Shown here: piece after piece, positions 1 to 8,850 of the stretch
Position numbering within the stretch: the first letter of the stretch is position 1
Layout: each line of letters begins with the position of its first letter
Assembly: GCF_900114565.1 (NCBI RefSeq)
Contig: NZ_FOTM01000002.1
Coordinates: forward strand, 62,001 to 126,000
From: Leifsonia sp. CL147
Lineage (GTDB): Bacteria; Actinomycetota; Actinomycetes; Actinomycetales; Microbacteriaceae
DNA length: 64,000 bases
Direction of reading: 5' to 3'
The notes under the pieces: generated by a model
The model's database searches: none
What the model saw: the letters and a program-made list of their open reading frames with translations, nothing else
Told to the model about the DNA's origin: nothing
Made by a program: the position numbers and the translations under genes

Positions 1-674
1 TCGGCGTCGTCGCACTCGTGGTCCCGATAGCGAGCGGCAAGGTACAGGTACTTGCCGTACTCGCCGTTCGACGGCCGGTGTGCTGCGTCCGCGTGCTTCA
101 GGTCGGGACGGGGGATCTCGCCGGCGAAGGTCTGGGTCATTCGGCCGAGGGCCGCATCCCAGTACGGCGAATTGTCCATTCCGCTCTCCCAGGGGTGCAC
201 GATCCTGGCCAGCCCGGACGCGCCACCGCGCCGGTCGCGCAGGTACTCGTGCCAGCGCACCAGCCGGGGATAGGCGCGCTGCAGGAACCGGCGCCGATCC
301 GACTCCGCAGGATCCGCCTGGTGGACCAGCAGCGCGGCGAGCGCGTGGTTCGGCGGCTGGATGAGTCCGGCGGTTCTCACCGGAGGTGTCCCGGGGATGT
401 CCTCGCTGCGCCAGAACGTGGCGCCCGGCGAGTAGCCGTCATCCTTCCCGCTGTGGAACACGATCTGCGGGAGCCGCCCGTCGCTCCACTGGGTGCTCAG
501 GATCGTGTCGAGCTCCTGCTGGGCTCGCCGTGGCGACAGATGCCGCAGCCCGATGGCGATGAACGCCGAGTCCCAGCTCCACTGGTGCGGATAGAGCCCG
601 CCCGCCGGCACCGTGTAGCTGGTGCGCCAGTTGGAGAGGAGGACGCGCGCGGCCTCGGCTCGGAGGGTGCTCAC
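1..674 (-). CDS. MGH1-like (GH63/trehalase-type) glycoside hydrolase, 5' part only
   Basis: The first 224 codons of a leftward gene are visible; the rest lies outside the window. The protein carries QWSWDSAFIAIG near residues 31-42 and HPWESGMDNSP near residue 160, which are typical of the (alpha/alpha)6-barrel MGH1/GH63-like hydrolases that act on short glucosides or mannosides. There is no signal peptide, so it should act in the cytoplasm on imported sugar. The start is a GTG at 674 whose GTGA overlaps the stop of the upstream isomerase gene, so it belongs to the operon starting at 2520. The exact substrate cannot be told from the sequence. Confidence 0.75.
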   Translation of the reverse strand, partial: MSTLRAEAARVLLSNWRTSYTVPAGGLYPHQWSWDSAFIAIGLRHLSPRRAQQELDTILSTQWSDGRLPQIVFHSGKDDGYSPGATFWRSEDIPGTPPVRTAGLIQPPNHALAALLVHQADPAESDRRRFLQRAYPRLVRWHEYLRDRRGGASGLARIVHPWESGMDNSPYWDAALGRMTQTFAGEIPRPDLKHADAAHRPSNGEYGKYLYLAARYRDHECDDA

Positions 675-1468
675 AGGTACCGCCGGAGCATCGGCGCGAC
701 CAGGGGGAGCACGTCGGCGGCGTCCCCGGAGAGCCGGCTCTCGATGGCGATCGAGCGGTCGTAACCGATGGCGTTCACGGTGGCGCCGAACAGGGCCCAG
801 TCGATGTGGCCCGCTCCCGGTTCGAGGCGGTTCGAGTCGCTCGCCTGGAGGTGACCGATGTACGGTGCGACCGCCAGCAGCGCGGCGGCCGGGTCGGCCT
901 CCTCGATGTTCATATGGTAGGTGTCGGCCACGATGCGCACCGCGGGGGAGCCGACTTCCCGGATGAGGTCGGCGGCCTGGGCGAGCGTGTTCACGAGATA
1001 GTCCTCGTACCGGTTGAGCGGCTCCAGGAACAGCTCGACACCCTCCTTCTCGGCGTGCTCGCCCAGGCGTCCGAGGGCGTCCAGCAGGATGCTCCTGTCC
1101 TCCTCGGGCGATCGAGGCGGCTCGAAGGGGGGCAGCCGACGGGAGAACATGCCGTAGGAGCCGGGAGTCATGACGCCGACTCCGCCGATCTCGGCCATCA
1201 CAGTCAGCTGCGAGCTGAGCTGGACGATCGCGTCCTCGCGCAGATCGGAGTCGAAGGCTCCGATAAAGTGCGACATCTCGACGCACGTCGTCGGCATGAC
1301 GACCCCGGACGCCGCGGCCCGGCGAAGCTCGGGGAGGCGGGAAGCGAAGTGGAGGTCGCCTCGGCTGCGCAGTTCGATGCCGTCGAACCCCCAGGCCTGG
1401 GCGATCTCGAACTTCTGCTCGAGGCTATCTCCGGGAAGGTGCTGTTCCTGCACGGTGATCGCGTTCAT
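671..1468 (-). CDS. Sugar phosphate isomerase/epimerase-like TIM-barrel protein
   Basis: 265 residues, the usual size for the xylose-isomerase-like TIM barrel family (AP endonuclease 2 fold). Visible family signs are FDGIELRSRGDL near residue 27, the metal-binding stretch FLEPLNRYEDYL, the DTYHMNIEE segment and GHLQASDSNRLEPGAGHID. The protein probably isomerises or epimerises a ketose or keto-sugar made by the neighbouring dehydrogenase. The start ATG at 1468 overlaps the stop of the dehydrogenase gene (ATGA), and its own stop overlaps the hydrolase start. It is cytoplasmic. Substrate unknown. Confidence 0.8.
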   Translation of the reverse strand: MNAITVQEQHLPGDSLEQKFEIAQAWGFDGIELRSRGDLHFASRLPELRRAAASGVVMPTTCVEMSHFIGAFDSDLREDAIVQLSSQLTVMAEIGGVGVMTPGSYGMFSRRLPPFEPPRSPEEDRSILLDALGRLGEHAEKEGVELFLEPLNRYEDYLVNTLAQAADLIREVGSPAVRIVADTYHMNIEEADPAAALLAVAPYIGHLQASDSNRLEPGAGHIDWALFGATVNAIGYDRSIAIESRLSGDAADVLPLVAPMLRRYL

Positions 1469-2520
1469 CAGAACTCCAGCACCACCTGGAGGGTGGCCGA
1501 CGGGTCGGTGTCGAGCAGCTGGTACGCGGCGGCCGCATCGTCGATGGCGAAGCGGTGGGTCACGAGCTCGGCGGCGTTCACGCGGCCGTCGGCGAGTGCA
1601 TCGACGATGGTGCGCTGAAGCCGTGGAACATCCCAGCGCGCGCGGAGCCGGTTGGGCACCGACCCGATCTGCGACGCCAGCAATTGCACGCGGTTGTGGT
1701 GGAACTCCTCGCCGAGACGGAGCGCCGCGCCGTCGCCCTGGTAGAAGCCCGATGCGACGACGGTGCCGTCGGCGCCGACGGCCCGGATCGCGGACTGAAG
1801 CGCATGGTAGTTCCCGCTGAGCTCGATGGCTGCGTCGGCGCCGGCACCGTTCGTCAGCTCGCGGATCGCGAACGGGAGGTCCTCGTCGGGTGCGAGCGCG
1901 TGGGCGGCTCCCCATCGAGTCGCCGCCTCGCGCCGCGCCGGGATGCCGTCCACGGCGATCACCGTCGCTCCGTTCAGCGTGGCGAGCCGGGTTGCGAGCA
2001 GTCCGATCACGCCCTGCCCGAAGACGGCGACGGTCGACCCGACGCCGAGGTCGGCGGCGAGCACGCCGTTGAGTCCGATGGCTCCGACGCGCACGAATGC
2101 GGCGGCCAGCGGGTCGAGGTGCGCGGGGAGGACGTGACCACGCAGCGCTTCGAGGGCCAGGATCCCCTCGGCGCGGTGCCCCCAGATCCCCCAGACGCGG
2201 TCGCCGACGTGAGGGGCATCGTCGGGCAGGTCGCCTGCGGCCGGCGCGATCTCGACGACTTCGCCGACCTCCGAATAGCCCCAGCCGTCCAGGGGATAGG
2301 CGAGGCCGCGGTCGGCCGATGCGCCCCGGAAGAGTCGCAGCTCCGGGTCCCACTCGCTGGTGAGGTAGGGGTTCGTTCCGCGGTAGGCGGTCAACTCGGT
2401 CCCGGCCGAGATGCCGGAGTAGATCGTCCGGACGCGGGCCTGGCCCGGCTGGAGCTCGGGATGCGGAGCGTCCACGATCTCGACGGTCCGGGGCCCGGAG
2501 AAACGGAGAAGGCTGTTCAT
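1468..2520 (-). CDS. MDR-family (zinc-type alcohol) dehydrogenase
   Basis: 350 residues of a medium-chain dehydrogenase. The N-terminal GroES-like part contains YSGISAGTELTAYRG, the variant in which the usual catalytic zinc cysteine is replaced. The Rossmann motif VAVFGQGVIGLLA follows in the middle. The family oxidises a sugar or polyol hydroxyl with NAD(P). I chose the ATG at 2520 because AAGGA lies about 7 bases upstream; a longer frame opens at 2595 but runs through the promoter region. It is the first gene of a leftward operon with an isomerase and a hydrolase, divergent from the ABC importer at 2654. Confidence 0.8.
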   Translation of the reverse strand: MNSLLRFSGPRTVEIVDAPHPELQPGQARVRTIYSGISAGTELTAYRGTNPYLTSEWDPELRLFRGASADRGLAYPLDGWGYSEVGEVVEIAPAAGDLPDDAPHVGDRVWGIWGHRAEGILALEALRGHVLPAHLDPLAAAFVRVGAIGLNGVLAADLGVGSTVAVFGQGVIGLLATRLATLNGATVIAVDGIPARREAATRWGAAHALAPDEDLPFAIRELTNGAGADAAIELSGNYHALQSAIRAVGADGTVVASGFYQGDGAALRLGEEFHHNRVQLLASQIGSVPNRLRARWDVPRLQRTIVDALADGRVNAAELVTHRFAIDDAAAAYQLLDTDPSATLQVVLEF

Positions 2521-2580
2521 TCGTCGTCCTTGAGGATGCGGTTCGGTGGTGCTCGACACATTAGCACTATGACTGGGCGG

Positions 2581-2596
2581 AATGTGTATAGACATT
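2581..2596. promoter_or_regulatory. Candidate operator in divergent promoter region
   Basis: AATGTGTATAGACATT is a 16-bp near-perfect inverted repeat (7 of 8 positions per arm) in the 133-bp gap between the dehydrogenase operon and the ABC importer. A looser pair, ATTAGC at 2560 and GCTAAT at 2610, encloses it. The likely binder is the ROK protein encoded at 5949 at the end of the importer operon; that link is inferred from position only. Confidence 0.4.
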
Positions 2597-2653
2597 GAGC
2601 ATAAGTTGGGCTAATCTCGCAGACACCCCCCACCCCCGACGAAAGGAGTCGCG

Positions 2654-4054
2654 ATGAAGACGTCGCGAATGAGGAAGATCGTTGCAGGAGCGACGTTGCT
2701 CGTCGCCGGCGCGACGATGCTGGCGGGCTGCTCGACGAGCGGCAGCACGAGTGACGCGGGCAAGACCATCACCGTGTGGTCGGAGGAGAACCAGCCCGAC
2801 CGCGTGAACACCACCAAGAAGATCATCGAGGGCTTCACCCAGAAGACCGGAATCCAGGTCAAGCTCGTCCCGGTCGATGAGAACCAGGTTCCTCAGCTCG
2901 TCGCCTCCGCCGCCATCTCCGGCAAACTCCCCGACGTGATGGGCGCGATCCCGCTCTCGATCGTCCGTCAGCTCGACACGCAGAAGCTGCTCAATACGGC
3001 CTCGGCGGCGAACGTCGTCAAAGACCTCGGTACCGGCACTTTCGTCGGCTCCGGCCTGAAGCTCGACCAGGACCACGGGCGACAGCTCGCCGTGCCGGAC
3101 TCGGCGTACGCGCAGATCCTCGTCTACCGCAAGGACCTCTTCGCGAAGGCCGGCCTGAAGCCGCCGACCACGTACGCCGACCTCGAGAAGGCGGCCAAGA
3201 CCCTCACCTCCGGCAGCGATTACGGCATCACCCTGGCAACGGACCCGGCCGATGTCTTCACTTCACAGACTTTCGAGTCGCTCGCCCTCGGCAACGACTG
3301 CCAGTTGGCCGACTCGAACGGCAACATCACGCTCACGTCCTCCGCCTGCACGACGACCTGGGGCCTCTACGGCTCGCTCGCCCAGCACTACTCGCCGCAG
3401 GGGACGCAGACCGTCGACACGACCCGTGCGACCTACTTCGCGGGCCAGGCGGCCATGGTCGACTGGTCGACCTACATCCTCGACGAGCTGGGCGGACTCC
3501 GCAACGATGCCCTCCCGACCTGCCCGCAGTGCACGTCGGACCCCACGTGGCTGGCGAAGAACAGCGGTATCGTCACGGCGATCCAGGGTCCTGACGGCAC
3601 GAAGGGCGCCACCTACGGTGAAGCGACCTCGTGGCTGGTGACCAAGAAGGCCAACGCGTCCGCGTCCGAGAAGTTCGTCGAGTACATGCTCTCCGACGGC
3701 TACCTCGACTGGCTCGGGATGGCGCCGGAAGGCAAGTTCCCGCTCCGGACCGGGACGTCCGCCAGCCCGAACGAGTTCAGCGACGGCTGGAAGAACCTCG
3801 AGGCCGGCGTCGACACGAAGAAGAAGCTCTCCGAGATCTATGACGCCGCCACGATCGCCGCGCTGCTGAAGGTGCCGTCGCAGATCGACCGCTGGGCCAT
3901 CCCGCAGGGCCAGGGCGCACTGCTGGGGCCAGTGAACACGCAGCTGCCGATCTCCAAGGCCGTCGCAAGCATGGGATCGGGAGCCTCGGCCACCGACGCC
4001 GCCCGGTCTGCGCAGTCGGCCGTGGAGCAACTGCAGGCGAAGCTGAAGAAGTGA
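2654..4054 (+). CDS. Extracellular sugar-binding lipoprotein of ABC importer
   Basis: 466 residues with a lipoprotein signal peptide: basic start, hydrophobic stretch and lipobox LAGC with lipidated Cys26. The mature part (ITVWSEENQPDRVNTTKKII onward) matches family 1 solute-binding proteins, which capture oligosaccharides outside the membrane. GAAAGGAG lies 6-7 bases before the ATG. The next two genes encode its permeases, 4 bases apart and overlapping. No ATP-binding subunit is present in the operon, so a shared MsiK/UgpC-type ATPase elsewhere is expected. Confidence 0.9.
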   Translation: MKTSRMRKIVAGATLLVAGATMLAGCSTSGSTSDAGKTITVWSEENQPDRVNTTKKIIEGFTQKTGIQVKLVPVDENQVPQLVASAAISGKLPDVMGAIPLSIVRQLDTQKLLNTASAANVVKDLGTGTFVGSGLKLDQDHGRQLAVPDSAYAQILVYRKDLFAKAGLKPPTTYADLEKAAKTLTSGSDYGITLATDPADVFTSQTFESLALGNDCQLADSNGNITLTSSACTTTWGLYGSLAQHYSPQGTQTVDTTRATYFAGQAAMVDWSTYILDELGGLRNDALPTCPQCTSDPTWLAKNSGIVTAIQGPDGTKGATYGEATSWLVTKKANASASEKFVEYMLSDGYLDWLGMAPEGKFPLRTGTSASPNEFSDGWKNLEAGVDTKKKLSEIYDAATIAALLKVPSQIDRWAIPQGQGALLGPVNTQLPISKAVASMGSGASATDAARSAQSAVEQLQAKLKK

Positions 4055-4058
4055 CCCC

Positions 4059-5018
4059 ATGACCCAGCTCGCATCACGTCCACCGTCGACGCAGGCGACC
4101 CCCACCGGGGGCCGCCTGCGGCGGCGGTCCCCGATCGCCGGACGAGACAACCGTGCCGGAATCGCGATGGTGCTCCCGACGACCATCATCATCATCGCGA
4201 TCGTCATCATCCCGGTCATCTGGAACTTCGTGCTCGCGTTCCAGCAGACCGACTTCACCAGCATCGCCGAGAACGGGCTGGCGAACCCGTTCACGCTCGA
4301 CAACTTCGTCGGCGTCCTCACGGACCCGGGCTTCTGGAGCTCGCTCTGGACGACGATCGTCTACTCCGTCTTCTCGACGGGGGGATCGATCGCGGTCGGC
4401 CTCGTCGCCGCACTCGCCTTCCGGCAGCCGTTCCGCGGCCGCGGGCTCGCGCGCTCACTGATGCTGCTGCCCTATGTCGCGCCGGTCGTCGCGGTCACGT
4501 TCGTGTGGCAGATCATGCTCAATGCGCAATTCGGCATCGTCAACACGCTGGGTGCAGCGTGGTTCGGGTGGGAGCACCCGATCGACTTCCTCGGCAAGGC
4601 TCCGTACGCGCTGATCACGGTCGTCGTCTTCGAGATCTGGCGGTATTTCCCGTTCGCCTTCCTCTTCATCACGGCGCGCCTGGTGGCGCTGCCGCGGGAT
4701 GTCGAGGAGGCGGCACTGGTCGACGGCGTCACGCCCTGGCAGAACTTCCGGCAGATCGTGTTCCCGCAGGTGCTGCCGGTGATCTCCCTGCTCTCGGTGC
4801 TCCGGCTCATCATGACGTTCAACAAGTTCGACGACGTCTACCTGCTCACCGGTGGAGGCGCCGGAACAGAGGTCGCCGCCGTGCGCGTCTACGACACGTT
4901 GGTCGGCAGCTTCGACATCGGGGGCGCCGCCGCGAACGCGTTCGTGCTGTCCGCGATCCTGAGCGTCTTCCTCTTCGTCTACGTCAAATTCTTCGCGAAC
5001 AAGGGAGACGACGAATGA
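4059..5018 (+). CDS. Sugar ABC transporter permease (MalF/UgpA type)
   Basis: 319 residues. A proline- and arginine-rich cytoplasmic N-terminus is followed by six predicted membrane spans, starting near residue 35. The coupling loop EEAALVDGVTPWQNF, which contacts the ATPase, lies near residue 215. It pairs with the next gene to form the transmembrane channel of the importer. It starts 4 bases after the binding-protein stop, and its stop overlaps the next start by ATGA, so translation is probably coupled. Confidence 0.92.
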   Translation: MTQLASRPPSTQATPTGGRLRRRSPIAGRDNRAGIAMVLPTTIIIIAIVIIPVIWNFVLAFQQTDFTSIAENGLANPFTLDNFVGVLTDPGFWSSLWTTIVYSVFSTGGSIAVGLVAALAFRQPFRGRGLARSLMLLPYVAPVVAVTFVWQIMLNAQFGIVNTLGAAWFGWEHPIDFLGKAPYALITVVVFEIWRYFPFAFLFITARLVALPRDVEEAALVDGVTPWQNFRQIVFPQVLPVISLLSVLRLIMTFNKFDDVYLLTGGGAGTEVAAVRVYDTLVGSFDIGGAAANAFVLSAILSVFLFVYVKFFANKGDDE

Positions 5019-5881
5019 GCCGCATCGTCGTGCAGAAGCGCACCTTCGGAGCGCTGCGGTGGATTCTGATCGCCGTGCTGGTGATCGCCACCGTCTTCCC
5101 GTTCTATTACATGGTCGAGCTGAGTCTGGTCCCGATCGAGCAGGTGCTGCTCCACCCGGAGCGGCTCTGGATCCCGCTACAGAACTTCACTCTGAAGACG
5201 TACGCCGAGGTGCTGAAGCCGCAGGAGGACGGCGGGCAGGGCTTCGCGGGGTTCATGCTGAACTCCGGGATCGTCGCCATCGCGACCGCAGCCATCACGC
5301 TGCTGATCGCCATCCCCGGCTCGTACGCCGTCTCACGCCTGAAGTTCTTCGGTCGCAGGCAGGTGAGCGCGCTCTTCCTCGCGGTCTACCTGTTCCCGGT
5401 CATCATCATCGCCATCCCGCTCTTCGTCGGGTTCTCGGCGCTCGGGATCAGGGAATCGCTCTTCGGCCTGACGATCGTCTACATCGCCCAGACCATCCCG
5501 GTGTCCATCCACATGCTGCGCTCCTACCTCACGTCGATCCCGGAGAGCGTCGAGGAGGCGACGATGGTCGACGGAGCAGGCCGTCTCCGCATCCTCTGGA
5601 AGATCACAGTGCCGCTCGCGATGCCCTCGATCATCTCGACGGGACTGTACGTCTTCATGATCGCGTGGAACGAGTTCCTGTTCGCGCTGCTCTTCCTCGC
5701 CGCCGACCGGAACCTGTGGACGGTGTCGCTCGGGCTCTCGCAACTCTCCAACGGGATCGAAGTCTCCAAGACGGTGCTGATGGCCGGCTCGGTTCTCCTC
5801 ACCATCCCGATCATCGTGCTCTACGGCCTCACCGAGCGGTCCCTCACCGAAGGACTCACCAGCGGAGCAGAAAAGGGATGA
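5015..5881 (+). CDS. Sugar ABC transporter permease (MalG/UgpE type)
   Basis: 288 residues with six predicted membrane helices and the coupling loop EEATMVDGAGRLRIL near residue 185. It ends in the LTSGAEKG tail common in MalG-like subunits. The ATG at 5015 overlaps the upstream stop; longer readings in this frame run through the previous gene and are not real. It is partner of the permease at 4059 and the lipoprotein at 2654. Confidence 0.92.
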   Translation: MSRIVVQKRTFGALRWILIAVLVIATVFPFYYMVELSLVPIEQVLLHPERLWIPLQNFTLKTYAEVLKPQEDGGQGFAGFMLNSGIVAIATAAITLLIAIPGSYAVSRLKFFGRRQVSALFLAVYLFPVIIIAIPLFVGFSALGIRESLFGLTIVYIAQTIPVSIHMLRSYLTSIPESVEEATMVDGAGRLRILWKITVPLAMPSIISTGLYVFMIAWNEFLFALLFLAADRNLWTVSLGLSQLSNGIEVSKTVLMAGSVLLTIPIIVLYGLTERSLTEGLTSGAEKG

Positions 5882-5948
5882 CCTCCGACGGGCCCGGGAC
5901 TCATAACATGGAGCCACGACGCTGGGTGCCCCCGAGGAAAGGCGGCCG

Positions 5949-7097
5949 ATGACTTCTGGTCCCGGAGATGTGCTCCAGCTCATCCGGCGCGCGGAAGCGA
6001 ACACGCGCCGCGACATCCAGCAGCTCACCGGTCTGTCGCGCATGACAGTGGCCCAACGGGTGGACGCCCTGATGGACGCCGGCCTCGTGATCGAGGACGC
6101 CGGGGCGGGTGGCGCGACCGGCGGGAGGCGGCCGGACCGCCTCTCGTTCCATGTCGATCGGTCCGTGCTCGCCGTCGCGACGGTCGACACCGCGCATTCC
6201 CGCACGGCGCTGACCGACCTGAGCGGGCGGATCATCGCATCGGACGCTGTCGACGTCGCCATCAGCGAAGGCCCCGAGCGGGTGCTGGACGCGCTCGCGG
6301 CGTCGATGCGGCGCCTGGTCGACGAGGCTTCGAGCGGTCGCCCGTTGGTGGGCACGGGCATCTCGGTCCCCGGCCCGATCGATCCGAGCACCCGGCGACC
6401 CTCGCAGCCGCCGATCATGCCCGGCTGGGACGCCTATCCGATCGCTGAGCATCTCGCCGAGGTCATCCCGGTTCCGACGTTCGTCGAGAACGACGCCGAT
6501 GCCATGGCGTTCGGCGAGCAGTCGACGCACTTCCCCGGCAGCAACGCGGTCTGCCTGATCAAGGTCTCGACGGGTATCGGCGCCGGTCTCGTGATCAACG
6601 GATCGGTCTACCACGGCATCGACGGTGGCGCCGGCGACATCGGCCACATCCGCCTCGCCGGCGAGACGGCGATCTGTCAGTGCGGATCGCGGGGATGCCT
6701 CGCCGCTGTCGCCAGCGGCCGTGCCGTCGCGGTGAAGCTCGACGAGCTCGGCATCCCCGCCGGTTCCGGCCGGGACGTGGGGCGGCTGCTGCAGGCGGGC
6801 AATGTGGATGCTCTGTCGCTCACTCACGAGGCGGGCCGCCGGATCGGCGAGGTGATGGCTACCGTCGTCTCGATGATCAACCCGGGTGTGCTGGTCGTGT
6901 CGGGCGATCTCGCCTCCAACGAACTGCTCGGCGGTCTCCGCGAGACCCTCTACCCGCGATCGCTCCCGCGTGCCACACGCAACCTGGACATTCGCCTCGG
7001 CGAACTGGGGGAGCAGGCCGGCCCGATCGGCATGGCCCGCATCGTCACCGACGCGCTGTACTCGGCGGACGCCATCAATCATCGCCTCGCGGCGTGA
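5949..7097 (+). CDS. ROK-family transcriptional regulator
   Basis: 382 residues. An N-terminal winged helix (about residues 8-60, RRDIQQLTGLSRMTVAQRV) is followed by a sugar-kinase-like ROK domain. The ROK domain has ENDADAMAFGE near residue 180 and the zinc motif CQCGSRGC near residue 245. The usual Glu after the last zinc cysteine is replaced (GCLAA rather than GCLE). Such proteins repress sugar operons and release DNA when they bind sugar. It lies 67 bases after the importer genes, with AGGAAAGG before the ATG. The most likely target is the operator region around 2581. Confidence 0.85.
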   Translation: MTSGPGDVLQLIRRAEANTRRDIQQLTGLSRMTVAQRVDALMDAGLVIEDAGAGGATGGRRPDRLSFHVDRSVLAVATVDTAHSRTALTDLSGRIIASDAVDVAISEGPERVLDALAASMRRLVDEASSGRPLVGTGISVPGPIDPSTRRPSQPPIMPGWDAYPIAEHLAEVIPVPTFVENDADAMAFGEQSTHFPGSNAVCLIKVSTGIGAGLVINGSVYHGIDGGAGDIGHIRLAGETAICQCGSRGCLAAVASGRAVAVKLDELGIPAGSGRDVGRLLQAGNVDALSLTHEAGRRIGEVMATVVSMINPGVLVVSGDLASNELLGGLRETLYPRSLPRATRNLDIRLGELGEQAGPIGMARIVTDALYSADAINHRLAA

Positions 7098-7148
7098 GGA
7101 TCGACACGACCGATCGGTCTCGGCAGCCCTCCATCCGGCGTTGCCGCG

Positions 7149-7268
7149 TCACCCGTCCGCGGTGCGGTCGGGGGCGGGCTGGAGGAATGCGGCGCGGCCA
7201 GGAGCGCAGCAGTCGCGGGGCTCCTCGATGGCCGGTTCGTCGTCCGGTTCGTCGCGGGTGTCGGGCAT
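7149..7268 (-). CDS. 39-residue acidic peptide with a CxPxR motif, downstream of FGE
   Basis: A small frame reads MPDTRDEPDDEP at its start and contains Cys20-Cys21-Ala22-Pro23-Gly24-Arg25, then ends in TADG. Cys21-x-Pro-x-Arg25 matches the minimal motif that formylglycine-generating enzyme converts from Cys to formylglycine in sulfatases. A strong ribosome site, GGAAGGA, sits 8 bases before the ATG, which supports translation. It follows the FGE gene by 54 bases on the same strand and overlaps nothing. There is no signal peptide and no similarity to a whole sulfatase. I do not recognise a family; it may be an FGE substrate, a decoy or a regulator, all by inference. Confidence 0.6.
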   Translation of the reverse strand: MPDTRDEPDDEPAIEEPRDCCAPGRAAFLQPAPDRTADG

Positions 7269-7322
7269 GATCGATTTCCTTCCGGTGAGAGTGGAGGCGT
7301 TACGCGGGAAGCGGGGTGGCCC

Positions 7323-8195
7323 TCACGGTGCGATCGCCACCGTCCTGAACCCGGCGTTCGACATCGCGGAGTCGGGGGTGTTCTGCGATCGGGCGGAGTT
7401 GCGGTAGCGGTTGCAGTACGAGTCGTGGCAGAGGAAGGAGCCTCCGCGAAGCACGCGCTGCGTCCCCGTCGCCGGGCCGGCGGGCGACTCCTCGGGGGAG
7501 CGACTGTAGTAGGCCGCGTCGTACCAGTCCTGGCACCACTCCCAGACGTTTCCGACGGTCTGGTAGAGCCCGTAGCCATTCGGCTCGTAGTGCCGGGCAG
7601 GGGCAGTGGTGAGGAAGCCGTCCTCCAGCGTGTTGAGGGTGGGGAAGTCGCCCTGCCAGATGTTGCAGTTCCAGGCGCCGCCGACGAAGAGCTCATCGCC
7701 CCACGGGAATCGCGCGCCGTCCAGACCCCCGCGGGAGGCGCGCTCCCATTCGGCTTCGGTGGGCAGCCGGCGACCGGCCCAGGCGCAGTAGGCCTGCGCA
7801 TCGTTCCAGCTGACCTGCACGACCGGATGATCCTGCAGATCGTCCAGTGATGACAGCCGTCCGTTCGGATGACGCCAATCCGCCCCTGCGACGCCCAGCC
7901 ACCAGGGTGTCTGCGGCGGCCGGCCGAGGATCTCCGAGTCATCGCCGGCGAAGGCGAGCTGGAACACGGCCGAGTATCCGAAGACTTCGGACTCCGTGCG
8001 ATATCCCGTAGCGTCCACGAACCGGGCGAAGTCGCTGTTCGTCACGGTGTGGACGTCGATCTCGAATGCCATCAGCCGCACCTCGTGCAGGGGCCGCTCG
8101 CCATCCGCGGCTCGTCCGTCTCCGGTCCGGTCGCCCATGACGAACGCGCCGCCGGGTATGCGGGCCTGGGGGATGCGGTGCGCGCCGGCGGCCAT
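7323..8195 (-). CDS. Formylglycine-generating enzyme (sulfatase-activating, SUMF1/FGE)
   Basis: 290 residues over one FGE-sulfatase domain. It oxidises the cysteine of a CxPxR motif in a nascent sulfatase to formylglycine, using oxygen and copper. The active-site segment RGGSFLCHDSYCNRYR is intact, with the two catalytic cysteines at positions 256 and 261. Other family blocks are VQVSWNDAQAYCAWAGRRLP and GNVWEWCQDWY. These place it among true FGEs rather than EgtB or PvdO relatives. No signal peptide, so it is cytoplasmic. It starts 1 base after the PadR stop. Three sulfatases with matching motifs lie at 14226-19191. Confidence 0.93.
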   Translation of the reverse strand: MAAGAHRIPQARIPGGAFVMGDRTGDGRAADGERPLHEVRLMAFEIDVHTVTNSDFARFVDATGYRTESEVFGYSAVFQLAFAGDDSEILGRPPQTPWWLGVAGADWRHPNGRLSSLDDLQDHPVVQVSWNDAQAYCAWAGRRLPTEAEWERASRGGLDGARFPWGDELFVGGAWNCNIWQGDFPTLNTLEDGFLTTAPARHYEPNGYGLYQTVGNVWEWCQDWYDAAYYSRSPEESPAGPATGTQRVLRGGSFLCHDSYCNRYRNSARSQNTPDSAMSNAGFRTVAIAP

Positions 8196-8196
8196 G

Positions 8197-8790
8197 TCAG
8201 CTGCCGACCGCGTGGCTGACGGGCTGGAGCTCGCGCTGCCGCTCGCGGATCATGTCGCGCATTTGCATGAGGCGGTCCACCATGGTGTCCATCGCGGCCG
8301 CCCCGGTCTCGTGCTCGAAGTCCTCGATCGTCGTCGCGAGGTCGACGTCGAAGCCCGAGTCGGGGGCCGCCTCGATCGTGCGGTCCCGGAAGCGGTACTT
8401 GGCGATCTGCCGCTTGCGGGAGTCGATCTCGATCGTCAGGAGCTCGATGACGGCCTCCTCGTCGAGGAACCCCGAGAAGAAGAGGCGTGCGCGGAACTCG
8501 TAGTTGACGGACTCCACGGTGGGCTCGAACGGCGTGGTCAGCCATTTCATGAACACCTCGCGCCCGAGTGGCGTCGTCTCGTAGATCTTCGCATCGTGCG
8601 CGCCGGGACGGGTGCTCACCGTGAACGTCACCCAGCCGCGCTCCGCCATCTGCGAAAGCGACCGGTAGACCTGGCTCATCTGCGTGCGGGGACGCATGAA
8701 CACGCCCTCCATGTCCATGTAGCGGGCCAGCTCGTAACCGGTCCTCGGGCGCACCAAGAGGATGCCGAGGAGGAGATGTTCCAACTTCAT
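8197..8790 (-). CDS. PadR-family transcriptional regulator
   Basis: 197 residues. An N-terminal winged helix (MKLEHLLLGILLVRPRTGYEL, with YRSLSQMAERGWV) is followed by a helical C-terminal dimer domain of the Vir-act-alpha-C type. I chose the ATG at 8790 because AAAGGAAC lies just upstream and the family starts there; the frame stays open to 8862. It heads a leftward operon with FGE and the CxPxR peptide and faces the importer-sulfatase operon at 8944. It probably represses both sides through the inverted repeat at 8851-8894. Confidence 0.85.
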   Translation of the reverse strand: MKLEHLLLGILLVRPRTGYELARYMDMEGVFMRPRTQMSQVYRSLSQMAERGWVTFTVSTRPGAHDAKIYETTPLGREVFMKWLTTPFEPTVESVNYEFRARLFFSGFLDEEAVIELLTIEIDSRKRQIAKYRFRDRTIEAAPDSGFDVDLATTIEDFEHETGAAAMDTMVDRLMQMRDMIRERQRELQPVSHAVGS

Positions 8791-8850
8791 CGTGGTTCCT
8801 TTGTGTCGTACAGGGCCGACGGCGTAAAGGTACACCTCGCCCCCTACCCA

